From NCBI RefSeq assembly GCF_042432445.1, contig NZ_JBHLXE010000046.1, positions 9,006 through 73,005 of the forward strand: a stretch of 64,000 nucleotides of DNA, given 5' to 3'. A program made the translations under genes and the position numbers. Below are positions 36,666-45,480 of the stretch, piece after piece; position 1 is the first letter of the stretch; each line of letters opens with the position of its first letter. A model generated the notes under the pieces. The model was given only the letters and a program-made list of their open reading frames with translations, did no database searches and was not told where the DNA came from. Origin of the DNA: Thorsellia kenyensis. Lineage in GTDB: Bacteria; Pseudomonadota; Gammaproteobacteria; Enterobacterales; Thorselliaceae.

Positions 36666-37298
36666 TTAACGCGTGCCAAATACAACGATTGTTTTACCGT
36701 GCGCCGAAATTAATCCTTGCTCTTCTAGCATTTTTAGAATTCTTCCAACAGTTTCTCTAGAACATCCGACAATTTGACCTATTTCTTGTCGAGTTATTTT
36801 TATTTGCATACCATCAGGATGAGTCATAGCATCAGGTTGTTTAGCTAAATTTAAAAGTGTTTGTGCAATACGACCAGTTACATCTAAAAAGGCTAAATTA
36901 CCCACTTTTTTCGAAGTGCTCTGCAATCTATTCGCCATCTGAGCTGATAATCTCATCAAAATTTCAGGATTGACTTGAATAAGTTGCTTAAACTTTTTAT
37001 AAGAAATTTCAGCTACTTCACACGAACTTTTCGCTTTGACCCAAGCGGATCGAACTTGTCCTTCTTCAAATAGCCCAAGTTCACCAATAAAATCACCTTG
37101 GTTTAAATAGGATAGGATCATTTCTTTTCCATCTTCATCTTTAATCAAAACAGCTACAGATCCTTTCACTATATAATATAGTGTTTCTGATTTTTCTCCT
37201 TGATGGATCAAAGAGCTTTTAGCTGCATATTTATGGATGTGACAATGAGATAAAAACCATTCTAAAGTAGGATCTGGTTGTGGTTTAACGATAGCCAT
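36666..37298 (-). CDS. crp: cAMP receptor protein (catabolite activator)
   Basis: The 210-residue regulator matches E. coli CRP nearly residue for residue. The cAMP pocket is LGLFEEGQVRSAWVKAKSSCEVAEIS (GELGLFEE, RSAWV). The helix-turn-helix is TRQEIGQIVGCSRETVGRIL, so it should recognise TGTGA-N6-TCACA. Sites of that form precede the yieK-PTS operon and gshB/fieF in this window. It is followed by sprT. No CRP-type site is evident immediately upstream of crp itself. Confidence 0.98.
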   Translation of the reverse strand: MAIVKPQPDPTLEWFLSHCHIHKYAAKSSLIHQGEKSETLYYIVKGSVAVLIKDEDGKEMILSYLNQGDFIGELGLFEEGQVRSAWVKAKSSCEVAEISYKKFKQLIQVNPEILMRLSAQMANRLQSTSKKVGNLAFLDVTGRIAQTLLNLAKQPDAMTHPDGMQIKITRQEIGQIVGCSRETVGRILKMLEEQGLISAHGKTIVVFGTR

Positions 37299-37967
37299 GC
37301 TTTATCCTTATATCTAAAGGCTGATTAATGACACACATTGAAATCTAGAGATTTATACTAAACCAATGCAACTTTACGTCAAGCCAATATGCCTAAACGT
37401 AGGTACTTGAAACCAAAATAATCATATGAATGATAATAGCTTAAACAAATAAAAATTCAACTAGCCAAGAGTAAATAGTTTTGCATCCCCCTAATAAGGC
37501 AATAGGATTTAAATTTCAACTCAACAATCCCAACAGTACTCTTTAAAATTTTGCTAGATTATTTGTATTTTTGTTAGGGAAAAAGCTAAAAAACCATAGT
37601 CCAAATCAAGAGGAATACAGTATAAACTAGGGAAATGTCAGGGCCGCTATTTAAATTTAACTTTGTTACTTCTAAAAGACAAATTCTAGTAAAACGGTTG
37701 AAGAATCTATATGCAACTACGGAGGTTAATTCGAATTAGTTTTATAGGCCTCTCATAATTCATGTCTACACTATATCATGAAAAGTACTTAATATATCAG
37801 TTATTGAAGAATTTGATAGGGTCTTACAATGTTGAACTAAATATCCAAATATCGGTTTATTCAAAAATTTTTTTTAATAAACAACTCTTGTCATCTTGAT
37901 TTTTATAAAGATCTAATCAAGCAGACAACATAAAAAGCTATCAAAAATTTCATCAATTTCGCTTAGC
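37299..37967. other. Long gene-free gap upstream of crp
   Basis: About 670 bases between crp and the tuf terminator hold no convincing frame, tRNA or known RNA. A divergent promoter or small RNA is possible but nothing specific can be supported. The crp promoter must lie at its left end. Confidence 0.5.
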
Positions 37968-37993
37968 AAAAAAAAGGGGCCTTAGGCCCCTTT
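37968..37993 (-). terminator. Terminator of tuf
   Basis: On the minus strand AGGGGCC and GGCCCCT form a GC-rich stem around TAA, followed by nine T. It lies 17 bases after the tuf stop. Confidence 0.9.
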
Positions 37994-38009
37994 CGTATTT
38001 AATTATTAA

Positions 38010-39194
38010 TTAAGCAATAACTTTCGCTACAACACCCGCACCTACTGTACGGCCACCTTCACGGATAGCAAAACGTAAGCCGTCATCCATCGCAATAGGA
38101 GCGATTAGAGTAACTACCATTTTGATGTTATCGCCAGGCATTACCATTTCAACACCTTCAGGTAATTCTACTGCACCTGTTACGTCTGTAGTACGGAAGT
38201 AGAATTGAGGACGGTAACCTTTGAAGAATGGCGTATGACGGCCACCTTCATCTTTACTTAACACGTAAACTTCTGATTCGAATTTAGTGTGAGGTAAGAT
38301 TGAACCTGGTTTAGCAAGTACTTGACCACGTTGAACGTCATCACGTTTTGTACCACGTAATAAAACACCCACGTTTTCACCAGCACGACCTTCGTCTAGT
38401 AATTTACGGAACATTTCAACACCAGTACAAGTTGTTTTAACTGTGTCAATGATTCCGATGATTTCAACTTCTTCACCTACTTTAACAATTCCACGCTCTA
38501 CACGGCCTGTTACTACTGTACCACGACCAGAGATTGAGAATACATCCTCAATTGGTAATAAGAATGGACGGTCAATAGCACGCTCAGGTTCTGGGATGTA
38601 TGAGTCTAACGCTTGTGCTAACTCAATGATTTTTTCTTCCCACTCAGGCACGCCTTCTAATGCTTTAAGTGCTGAACCACGAATAACTGGTGTATCATCA
38701 CCAGGGAATTCGTATTGTGAAAGTAATTCACGTACTTCCATTTCAACTAATTCTAATAATTCTTCATCATCAACCATATCACATTTGTTTAAGAAAACAA
38801 GAATGTAAGGTACACCTACTTGACGACCTAAAAGGATATGTTCACGAGTTTGTGGCATAGGACCATCTGTTGCAGCAACAACAAGGATAGCACCATCCAT
38901 TTGCGCAGCACCCGTGATCATGTTTTTAACATAGTCAGCATGTCCTGGGCAGTCAACGTGTGCATAGTGACGCGTTGGTGTGTCATATTCTACGTGAGAA
39001 GTATTAATAGTAATACCACGCGCTTTTTCTTCTGGTGCATTGTCAATCATGCTATAGTCACGTGCTTGACCACCATAAGTTTTAGCTAAAACTGTAGTGA
39101 TTGCAGCAGTTAACGTTGTTTTACCATGGTCAACGTGACCGATAGTTCCTACGTTCAAATGCGGTTTTGTACGTTCAAATTTTTCTTTAGACAT
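38010..39194 (-). CDS. tuf: Elongation factor Tu
   Basis: EF-Tu delivers aminoacyl-tRNA to the ribosome. The 394-residue sequence is essentially that of E. coli EF-Tu: GHVDHGKTTLTAAI, RGITINTSHVEYDT, DCPGHADYVKNMITGAAQMDGAI, FLNKCDMVDD and RGTVVTGRVERG. Codon use looks more selective than in neighbours, as for highly expressed genes. It is the last gene of a tRNA-tuf unit matching E. coli thrU-tyrU-glyT-thrT-tufB. By context it is the tufB-type copy. Confidence 0.99.
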   Translation of the reverse strand: MSKEKFERTKPHLNVGTIGHVDHGKTTLTAAITTVLAKTYGGQARDYSMIDNAPEEKARGITINTSHVEYDTPTRHYAHVDCPGHADYVKNMITGAAQMDGAILVVAATDGPMPQTREHILLGRQVGVPYILVFLNKCDMVDDEELLELVEMEVRELLSQYEFPGDDTPVIRGSALKALEGVPEWEEKIIELAQALDSYIPEPERAIDRPFLLPIEDVFSISGRGTVVTGRVERGIVKVGEEVEIIGIIDTVKTTCTGVEMFRKLLDEGRAGENVGVLLRGTKRDDVQRGQVLAKPGSILPHTKFESEVYVLSKDEGGRHTPFFKGYRPQFYFRTTDVTGAVELPEGVEMVMPGDNIKMVVTLIAPIAMDDGLRFAIREGGRTVGAGVVAKVIA

Positions 39195-39313
39195 GTTATG
39201 AGTCCCTCAAAAAAAAATCATTGATCAGTTGATGCCAAAGCAAAACAGATGTTTTACTGGCTACTTAGGTTAAAATAAAGGAATAGATAGATAATTTCGC
39301 TGGGTTCAAGAAG

Positions 39314-39389
39314 TGGTGCTGATAGGCAGATTCGAACTGCCGACCTCACCCTTACCAAGGGTGTGCTCTACCAACTGAGCTATATCAGC
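39314..39389 (-). tRNA. thrT: tRNA-Thr (anticodon GGT)
   Basis: 76 nt with encoded CCA. The acceptor GCTGATA pairs with TATCAGC, and the anticodon loop is CTTGGTAAG. It is nearly identical to E. coli thrT and directly precedes tuf. Confidence 0.97.
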
Positions 39390-39399
39390 ACATCAAAAC

Positions 39400-39474
<75 letters not shown>

Positions 39475-39616
39475 AATTTTGAACTCGGCTGCTTTTATCT
39501 CTCTAAACTTTAGAGGCCGAGCTATTATATCGAAAAAATACTCATTTAAACAGCTCAGTAAGGCAATTTTTTCTTTTTTCTCTACTACAATTAATAAATT
39601 AATTGTACTTAAGCTA

Positions 39617-39701
39617 TGGTGGTGGGAGAAGGATTCGAACCTTCGAAGTCGATGACGGCAGATTTACAGTCTGCTCCCTTTGACCGCTCGGGAACCCCAC
39701 C
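39617..39701 (-). tRNA. tyrU: tRNA-Tyr (anticodon GTA)
   Basis: 85 nt with encoded CCA and a long variable arm. The anticodon loop is CTGTAAA, with GTA. The acceptor GGTGGGG pairs with CCCACC. It corresponds to E. coli tyrU. Confidence 0.97.
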
Positions 39702-39708
39702 AGCATTT

Positions 39709-39784
<76 letters not shown>

Positions 39785-39797
39785 TTAAGTGGCGTGC

Positions 39798-39826
39798 ATT
39801 TTAAGTATTCCTTCCACTTTGTGCAA
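39798..39826 (-). promoter_or_regulatory. Promoter of the thrU-tyrU-glyT-thrT-tuf operon
   Basis: On the minus strand TTGCAC (39821-39826) and TAAAAT (39798-39803) are separated by exactly 17 bases. The downstream GCACGCC is a GC-rich discriminator, typical of stringently controlled stable-RNA promoters. Confidence 0.85.
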
Positions 39827-40149
39827 CTAAAAATTTAACTTTTCTGTTCTTTAGCTCTTTTTTTGAGCTTTTTTCGCTAAATTCACCCACTTTTGATGTT
39901 TTTTCACTCAAAAAATAAACATTAAAATGAATTATACCTTCAATTTTAAAAAATATTTACTTATAAAAATGATTTTTCCTCGAAGTTTTCTTGCTTAAAA
40001 AATAAAATGTAAGCAAGAAAATATTTTTTTATTGATAAATCCTAACAAGATGACTTCACTAGGTAACCTAATTGTTATATTATCGCTTAATGTTTCTAAA
40101 TAGATAGATAATTTTAAGCTATCTCCCCCCAATAAAATTAAGTAAAAAG
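39827..40149. other. Gap between the tRNA-tuf promoter and coaA
   Basis: This 323-base stretch holds no gene. It should contain upstream elements of the tRNA promoter and the coaA promoter, but no clear hexamers were found for coaA. Confidence 0.4.
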
Positions 40150-41124
40150 ATGGGCATAATGCAAATAAATACCTCAAGACAATTTTTTAATCACTCTCTT
40201 TCTCCTTACCTAAACTTTACAAGAAAAGAATGGGCAGAACTCAGAGCTAATGTGCCCATGACAGTAGATGAAACAGATCTTCATCAATTACAAGGAATTA
40301 ATGATAAATTATCATTAGAAGAAGTCGCTGAAGTATACCTTCCCTTAGCCAGGCTTTTAAATTTATATATTAGCTCTAACATTCGCCGGCAGACTGTTAT
40401 TAATGAATTTACCGGAAAAAAAACTGCTAAAATACCCTATATTATTGGTATAGCTGGTAGCGTTGCTGTGGGTAAAAGTACAACTGCACGATTACTACAA
40501 ACCTTATTACGAGCATGGCCAGAACATAGGCAAGTTGAATTACTCACTACAGACGGTTTTTTACACCCGAACGCCACCTTAAATTCAAAAAACATAATGC
40601 ATAAAAAAGGATTTCCCGAGTCTTATGATATGAAAAGCTTGGTTCAATTCGTTTCTGATATTAAATCAGGTAAAGAATTAGTTAAGGCGCCACTTTATTC
40701 GCATCTAATATACGATATTGTACCTAATCAATATAAAACAATTGAATCACCTGATATACTAATTATTGAGGGCTTAAATGTTCTACAAAGTGGTATGGAC
40801 TATCCCCATGAACTGCATAGGGTATTTGTTTCTGATTTTGTTGATTTTTCAATTTATGTCGACGCTGAGGCAAGTAATTTAAAAAATTGGTACATAGATA
40901 GATTTTTGAAATTCAGAAAAGGCGCATTTTCAGATCCTAATTCTTATTTTCACAGTTATGCGAAATTACCAGAGGACGAAGCAATATCGATTGCCTCTGC
41001 TGTTTGGGACAGTGTCAACGCAATTAATTTAAATCAAAATATTTTACCCACAAGAGAAAGAGCGAGTCTTATTTTGAAAAAGGGAGCAAATCATTTAATT
41101 GAAGAAATTAAACTGAGAAAATAG
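40150..41124 (+). CDS. coaA: Pantothenate kinase, type I
   Basis: CoaA phosphorylates pantothenate, the first and regulated step of CoA synthesis. The P-loop is GIAGSVAVGKSTTARLL. It also shows LTTDGFLHPN, KKGFPESYDM, PLYSHLIYD and EGLNVLQSGMDYPH, as in E. coli CoaA. The 324-residue length includes a slightly longer N-terminus. As in E. coli it lies beside the thrU-tuf unit and next to birA-murB, but faces birA. Confidence 0.97.
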   Translation: MGIMQINTSRQFFNHSLSPYLNFTRKEWAELRANVPMTVDETDLHQLQGINDKLSLEEVAEVYLPLARLLNLYISSNIRRQTVINEFTGKKTAKIPYIIGIAGSVAVGKSTTARLLQTLLRAWPEHRQVELLTTDGFLHPNATLNSKNIMHKKGFPESYDMKSLVQFVSDIKSGKELVKAPLYSHLIYDIVPNQYKTIESPDILIIEGLNVLQSGMDYPHELHRVFVSDFVDFSIYVDAEASNLKNWYIDRFLKFRKGAFSDPNSYFHSYAKLPEDEAISIASAVWDSVNAINLNQNILPTRERASLILKKGANHLIEEIKLRK

Positions 41125-41134
41125 TTAGTAGCAT

Positions 41135-41170
41135 AAATAGATTGCTATCAATAAAATATCTATTTTTTTT
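41135..41170 (+). terminator. Terminator of coaA
   Basis: AAATAGAT (41135-41142) pairs with ATCTATTT (41158-41165), followed by a continued T-run to 41170. It lies ten bases after the stop codon. Confidence 0.65.
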
Positions 41171-41183
41171 GCTCTATTTTGGT

Positions 41184-42326
41184 TTAAAAAGATTCCTTTT
41201 TTCTCAAAGAAATATCACCAGCAGATACGCAGATAAGATTATCCCCACTTTTTCTGCTGTTAGTAAATGATGGATGTAATAGTAAACGTCCTTCTTTATC
41301 AATTCCTTTATATAAACCAGAAACCAGCTTATCGTTAAGAGAAAGGTTGACCTCAGTATCGATGTCAAACAAATCATAATACATCCATTCATTGAGAAGT
41401 TTTTTAATCATTGAAGAGTCTATTTGTTTAAAAAAATCCCACAATTTTTGTTGCATCGCCATGACCAACTTATTTTTATCAATTTTATAACCTTCTTGAA
41501 TTAAACTTATCCAGTCTTGTGTGACAATTTGTGGATCTGCCTCATTCATATCTAAATTAAGTCCTATTCCTATGATGACGCTCATCTCCTGCTTCAATAT
41601 TTTAGTTTCAATCAGTATACCTCCCAATTTTTTTTGATTGAGGTATATATCATTAGGCCATTTAAGTTTCAAATTATTAACACCAAACTCTTGCAATACT
41701 CTTACAGTCAGTATGCCAATAAGTAAACTCAGACTACTAAAAAATAAATCCACACGGGAAAATTTCCAATAAAAAGTAAAATATAAATTACTGCCAAAAG
41801 GTGCATAATACCTTCTACCTCTACGTCCTCTTGCAGCAAATTGATATTCAGCAATACACACATCTCCTGGGATTAATTTTGCGGCATGATTCAAAAAAAA
41901 TTGATTAGTCGAATCCGTAATTGGCAATAAAAAAATGGCTCTATTGTGTTTAAAAAGGAATGATTTTTCATGGACGGTTATAGGCGTTCTAACAAGAGAC
42001 GGAACACCATCCACTCGCGTATTTTTTTGAAGACGTTCTGATAGGAAATTAGAGATTACTTCTGATGAGTCATTACTGCCCATCAATAAGAATCCATTTG
42101 TTTGAAATGTCTTTTGGCAATATAACTGTACAGGTTGAGATAAGCGATAACCTTTTCCTTTAACACTAAATAGCGTAAGCCCCCAAAGCTCAATTTTAGA
42201 GATTACTTGATTTACGGCCTGTCGACTAACACCAAGTTTCTTGGCAATTTCCTCACCTGAATGAAATAGCCCATCTGATAAAATGGTGACTATTTTTAGA
42301 AGGGTATTTTCTAAAGACATTCTCAT
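41184..42326 (-). CDS. birA: Biotin-protein ligase / biotin operon repressor, with inserted segment
   Basis: BirA biotinylates carboxylase carrier protein and represses biotin genes. An N-terminal winged helix (GEEIAKKLGVSRQAVNQVI) is followed by the ligase domain (LPITDSTNQFF, KWPNDIYLNQKKLGGILIET, IIGIGLNLDMN). The ATG at 42326 gives 380 residues against 321 in E. coli. About 50 extra residues lie between the two domains (around residues 73-125). The biotin loop GRGRRG reads ARGRRG here. An open frame continues upstream to TTG 42443 next to murB, but has no Shine-Dalgarno sequence and no family match. Confidence 0.92.
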   Translation of the reverse strand: MRMSLENTLLKIVTILSDGLFHSGEEIAKKLGVSRQAVNQVISKIELWGLTLFSVKGKGYRLSQPVQLYCQKTFQTNGFLLMGSNDSSEVISNFLSERLQKNTRVDGVPSLVRTPITVHEKSFLFKHNRAIFLLPITDSTNQFFLNHAAKLIPGDVCIAEYQFAARGRRGRRYYAPFGSNLYFTFYWKFSRVDLFFSSLSLLIGILTVRVLQEFGVNNLKLKWPNDIYLNQKKLGGILIETKILKQEMSVIIGIGLNLDMNEADPQIVTQDWISLIQEGYKIDKNKLVMAMQQKLWDFFKQIDSSMIKKLLNEWMYYDLFDIDTEVNLSLNDKLVSGLYKGIDKEGRLLLHPSFTNSRKSGDNLICVSAGDISLRKKESF

Positions 42327-42445
42327 TTCTGGATCCCACAATTTTCTAAAAAATATTACACCTAGAGTCGCTTGACATAGGGATATATTGCATCTACTCA
42401 TATTGATTATGTCAAATGAAATACAATTGTAATTAACTAGCAACT

Positions 42446-43501
42446 TTAAAATATTAACTTGCTTAAATACTCCAACGGATCAACTTCACCATTTTTACCA
42501 ATAAAACGTACTTCTGGTTCAAGCATCACTTGAAATTTTTCATAAACTGCTTCTTGCACAAATTTTGCCAATAAAGCAATATCATTCCCTGTGGCATTTC
42601 CTTGATTCGTTAAAACTAAAGCTTGATTTATATGTACTTTAGCATCATTGATTGCATGGCCTTTTAGTCCTGCTTTATCAATTAACCAACCTGCTGCAAG
42701 TTTGACCCGTTCCTTTGAATCTTCTAAAGGATAAAATGGTAACTCGGGATAGGAAAACAATAGTGAATCAAATAAAGATTTATCAACAATTGGGTTTTTA
42801 AAAAAACTGCCTGCATTACCAATAACATTAGGATCGGGTAACTTTGCCGCTCTAACCTCACAAATTTTATTAAAAATTATTTTTGCTGTGACTTCTTCAG
42901 AATTAAACGCTTTTAATTCTCCATAGGTCAAAATGGGTTGCCATTTTTTGGGAATAGCAAAACCCACTGCTAAAATAACTGCTTTATTTTTATAACTTCT
43001 TTTGAATATACTGTCTCTATAACCAAATTGGCATGTTTCTGCAAAAAGCCTTTCAATAGAAAGTGTTTCTATGTCAAGAATATCAACATATTGACAGAAC
43101 ATTTTAAATTCAGCGCCATAAGCACCTATATTCTGTATGGGAGCGGCTCCAACAGTACCTGGAATGAGAGCAAGATTTTCTAATCCATCAATATTTTCCT
43201 CTATGGTGTAAGCCACAAATTCATGCCAAGATTCTCCAGCCCCCACATGTAAAAAATACTCTTCTTCGGTTTCTTCTTTAATAATTCCTTTGATCTGATT
43301 CAATAGAATCACCCCATCAAAAGGCTCAACAAACAGTAGGTTACTCCCCCCTCCTAATATCAAAAGTGAACTCAAAGGTATCTTATTTGTCGCAACTTCT
43401 TCATGGAAAAAAGCCACCATTTGTGAGACAGAATCAATAATAAAAACATTATCGTTAATTAGCTGAGTTCTAAATGTATCAATAAAATGTGAGTTTGGCA
43501 T
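42446..43501 (-). CDS. murB: UDP-N-acetylenolpyruvoylglucosamine reductase
   Basis: MurB reduces the enolpyruvyl group to form UDP-MurNAc in peptidoglycan synthesis. Flavin-binding and catalytic regions are LILGGGSNLLF, NLALIPGTVGAAPIQNIGAYG, FGYRDSIFK and GNAGSFFKNPIV (with the proton-donating serine). The C-terminal region (QEAVYEKFQVMLEPEVRFIG) is complete. The 351 residues match type I MurB of enterobacteria. It lies directly upstream of birA, the same pair as in E. coli. Confidence 0.97.
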   Translation of the reverse strand: MPNSHFIDTFRTQLINDNVFIIDSVSQMVAFFHEEVATNKIPLSSLLILGGGSNLLFVEPFDGVILLNQIKGIIKEETEEEYFLHVGAGESWHEFVAYTIEENIDGLENLALIPGTVGAAPIQNIGAYGAEFKMFCQYVDILDIETLSIERLFAETCQFGYRDSIFKRSYKNKAVILAVGFAIPKKWQPILTYGELKAFNSEEVTAKIIFNKICEVRAAKLPDPNVIGNAGSFFKNPIVDKSLFDSLLFSYPELPFYPLEDSKERVKLAAGWLIDKAGLKGHAINDAKVHINQALVLTNQGNATGNDIALLAKFVQEAVYEKFQVMLEPEVRFIGKNGEVDPLEYLSKLIF

Positions 43502-43955
43502 TCTTTTAAAATTCCTTTGAGATAATCATTCGGACATGACTTATTGTTGAGTTATTCATTGGGATATGCTTTCTTTGCTAATAAATAAGACTATTATTGA
43601 TCAAAATACATATTACTGCTCGGAAAACTTTGGACTATTAATGAAATGGACCTATTTAATAAAAATAGGGTATTCGGTTTAATTTTTTAATGAGCTATTC
43701 GTATGGAAATAAAGAATAAGTAAATCATTTGTTAGTTTTTTTAAAAAAAGAATCAAAATTAAAACTAATAGCAAAGAATAAATTAAAGAGATAGCTTGCA
43801 CGTGATCAACTTTTATGAAAATGACCTACACGCGCGTTTCATTTATTAGGATTCTATAATATTAAAAGAAAACCATAAACATTTAAAAGCCGCGAGAGTG
43901 ATTTTAAAATCCGCACAACACAGGATTATTTTTTTAGCATAAATATTGATTTAAC
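43502..43955. other. Gene-free gap upstream of murB
   Basis: No convincing frame or RNA is seen in about 450 bases. An imprecise direct repeat (CATTCGGACATG near 43529 and CATTGGGATATG near 43557) lies just before murB. Confidence 0.4.
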
Positions 43956-43981
43956 AAAAAGACTGCATCTGCGGTCTTTTT
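43956..43981. terminator. Terminator downstream of the tRNA-Phe/tRNA-Gly unit
   Basis: AAAAAGACTGC and GCGGTCTTTTT form an 11-bp stem (one wobble) around ATCT, with T-runs on either strand. It probably ends the minus-strand tRNA transcript, 150 bases after tRNA-Gly. Confidence 0.75.
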
Positions 43982-44131
43982 GCTTTAAAGCAAATCAAAA
44001 TAAATTTTAGCTAGTGAAGTTTTAAACCGATTTTTTAAGTTTAGTCAATTCTTAGTCTACTCTAGTTTTGCAGACAAATATTAAGACTGAAAAGTTAATA
44101 GATTTTTGAATTAATTTTAGGAGTAAAAAAC

Positions 44132-44207
44132 TGGAGCGGGAAACGAGGCTCGAACTCGCGACCTCAACCTTGGCAAGGTTGCGCTCTACCAACTGAGCTA
44201 TTCCCGC
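44132..44207 (-). tRNA. tRNA-Gly (anticodon GCC)
   Basis: 76 nt with encoded CCA. The acceptor GCGGGAA pairs with TTCCCGC, and the anticodon loop CTTGCCAAG carries GCC. It is cotranscribed with tRNA-Phe, 36 bases upstream. Confidence 0.97.
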
Positions 44208-44243
44208 AGGGGTTAGTGTTCGGTTAACACTAGAAGAAAAAGG

Positions 44244-44319
44244 TGGTGCCTCGAGGCGGAATCGAACCACCGACACGGGGATTTTCAATCCCCTGCTCTA
44301 CCGACTGAGCTATCGAGGC
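44244..44319 (-). tRNA. tRNA-Phe (anticodon GAA)
   Basis: 76 nt with encoded CCA. The acceptor GCCTCGA pairs with TCGAGGC. The anticodon region GGGGATTGAAAATCCCC matches E. coli tRNA-Phe, while the acceptor stem differs. Confidence 0.97.
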
Positions 44320-44329
44320 AACGGCGCAC

Positions 44330-44358
44330 ATTAAACCGCATTATCGAATTCTCGTCAA
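44330..44358 (-). promoter_or_regulatory. Promoter of the tRNA-Phe/tRNA-Gly unit
   Basis: On the minus strand TTGACG (44353-44358) and TTTAAT (44330-44335) are 17 bases apart, followed by the GC-rich discriminator GTGCGCCG. The predicted start, near 44323, lies just before tRNA-Phe. Confidence 0.88.
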
Positions 44359-44715
44359 CAATTATTTTGAAAAAACTAAAAAAAAACGCTTACTTGAATT
44401 AAAAATAATCAAATAGCACTTATATTAAGCGCTTTTGATTAATTTAATCCTATTTCAATTTATCTTTTGCCACATCTTTCAATTGGAAAATAGATCTAAT
44501 TAATAGTTATTGATGATAAGAAATTATTTGAATGCTTAAATTATAGTCTTTTTATTTTAATTTTAATTATTCACAAGTGAAATACTAAATTAATAAAACA
44601 GGAGTTATGCTAATCTTAAAAAAATCCGTTAATTATGAGTCGGTTTTTGCTAAAATGGGGGTCGAATAAAAAAACATACGTGTAGTTAAATTCACTCATC
44701 GAACATATGACTTAA

Positions 44716-45444
44716 ATGAAAAAATATCACAATTGGTTAATACTTTTAATCCTAATTTCAGTAAATCATACTGCGTTCTCGGCACAACCAAAGAACTTTT
44801 CCCAAGCAAAAAAAATTGCTCCAAGTATTTATAAAGATCACCCCTACACTTTTTACTGCGACTGCCCCATTACATGGCAAAATAAGAAAGGTATTGTTGA
44901 AATTGATAAATGCGATTACAAAATAAGAAAAAACCAAACTCGTGCTGAACGAGTCGAATGGGAACATGTGGTTCCGGCCTCTAAATTCACTCTATTAAGC
45001 GAAAATGCGGAACAAAGAGCCTGTTGGCAGGATGGTGGCAGAAAAAATTGTTCCCAAAAAGACCCTTTGTTTCAAAAAATGGAAGGAGATTTACATAACC
45101 TCCAACCAGCAATAGGTGAAATTAATGGTGATCGCGGTAATTTATCTTTCTCTCATTGGGAAGGACATACGGGACATAGTTATGGCCGCTGCTCTATTAA
45201 AATCGACTTTAAAAGAGATGAAGTCGATCCCCCTGATTCTGTTAAAGGACAAATCGCTCGAATATATTTATATATGTATGAAACTTACGGATTGAGTTAT
45301 TCTCTTGCTGAATTGATTCAAATGGATTACTGGAACTCTTTTTATCCTGTGACTAAGTGGGAGTGTGAAAGAGACCGAAGAATTGCTAAAATACAAGGAA
45401 ATCACAATAAATTTGTTAAAGAGAATTGTGACAGAATTGAGTAA
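44716..45444 (+). CDS. endA: Periplasmic/secreted endonuclease I
   Basis: EndA is a non-specific periplasmic DNase of the beta-beta-alpha metal family. The 242-residue precursor has a signal peptide of about 22 residues (LILISVNHTAFSA). FYCDCPITW, VEWEHVVPASKF with the catalytic histidine, GDLHNLQPAIGEINGDRGN and YGRCSIKIDF are as in EndA/NucM/Vvn nucleases. Eight cysteines suggest disulphides. The 396-base upstream gap has no other gene except the tRNA promoter at its left end. glmU follows after 36 bases. Confidence 0.95.
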   Translation: MKKYHNWLILLILISVNHTAFSAQPKNFSQAKKIAPSIYKDHPYTFYCDCPITWQNKKGIVEIDKCDYKIRKNQTRAERVEWEHVVPASKFTLLSENAEQRACWQDGGRKNCSQKDPLFQKMEGDLHNLQPAIGEINGDRGNLSFSHWEGHTGHSYGRCSIKIDFKRDEVDPPDSVKGQIARIYLYMYETYGLSYSLAELIQMDYWNSFYPVTKWECERDRRIAKIQGNHNKFVKENCDRIE

Positions 45445-45480
45445 ATGTACTTAAATTTTAAACAAAAACTAGGAAATCAA

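Noticed and set aside
42327..42443. N-terminal extension of birA from TTG 42443
   Set aside because: No Shine-Dalgarno sequence and no similarity to BirA. ATG 42326 is better supported.
44052..44288. Open frame on the minus strand
   Set aside because: It runs through tRNA-Gly and tRNA-Phe on the same strand and has no family similarity.
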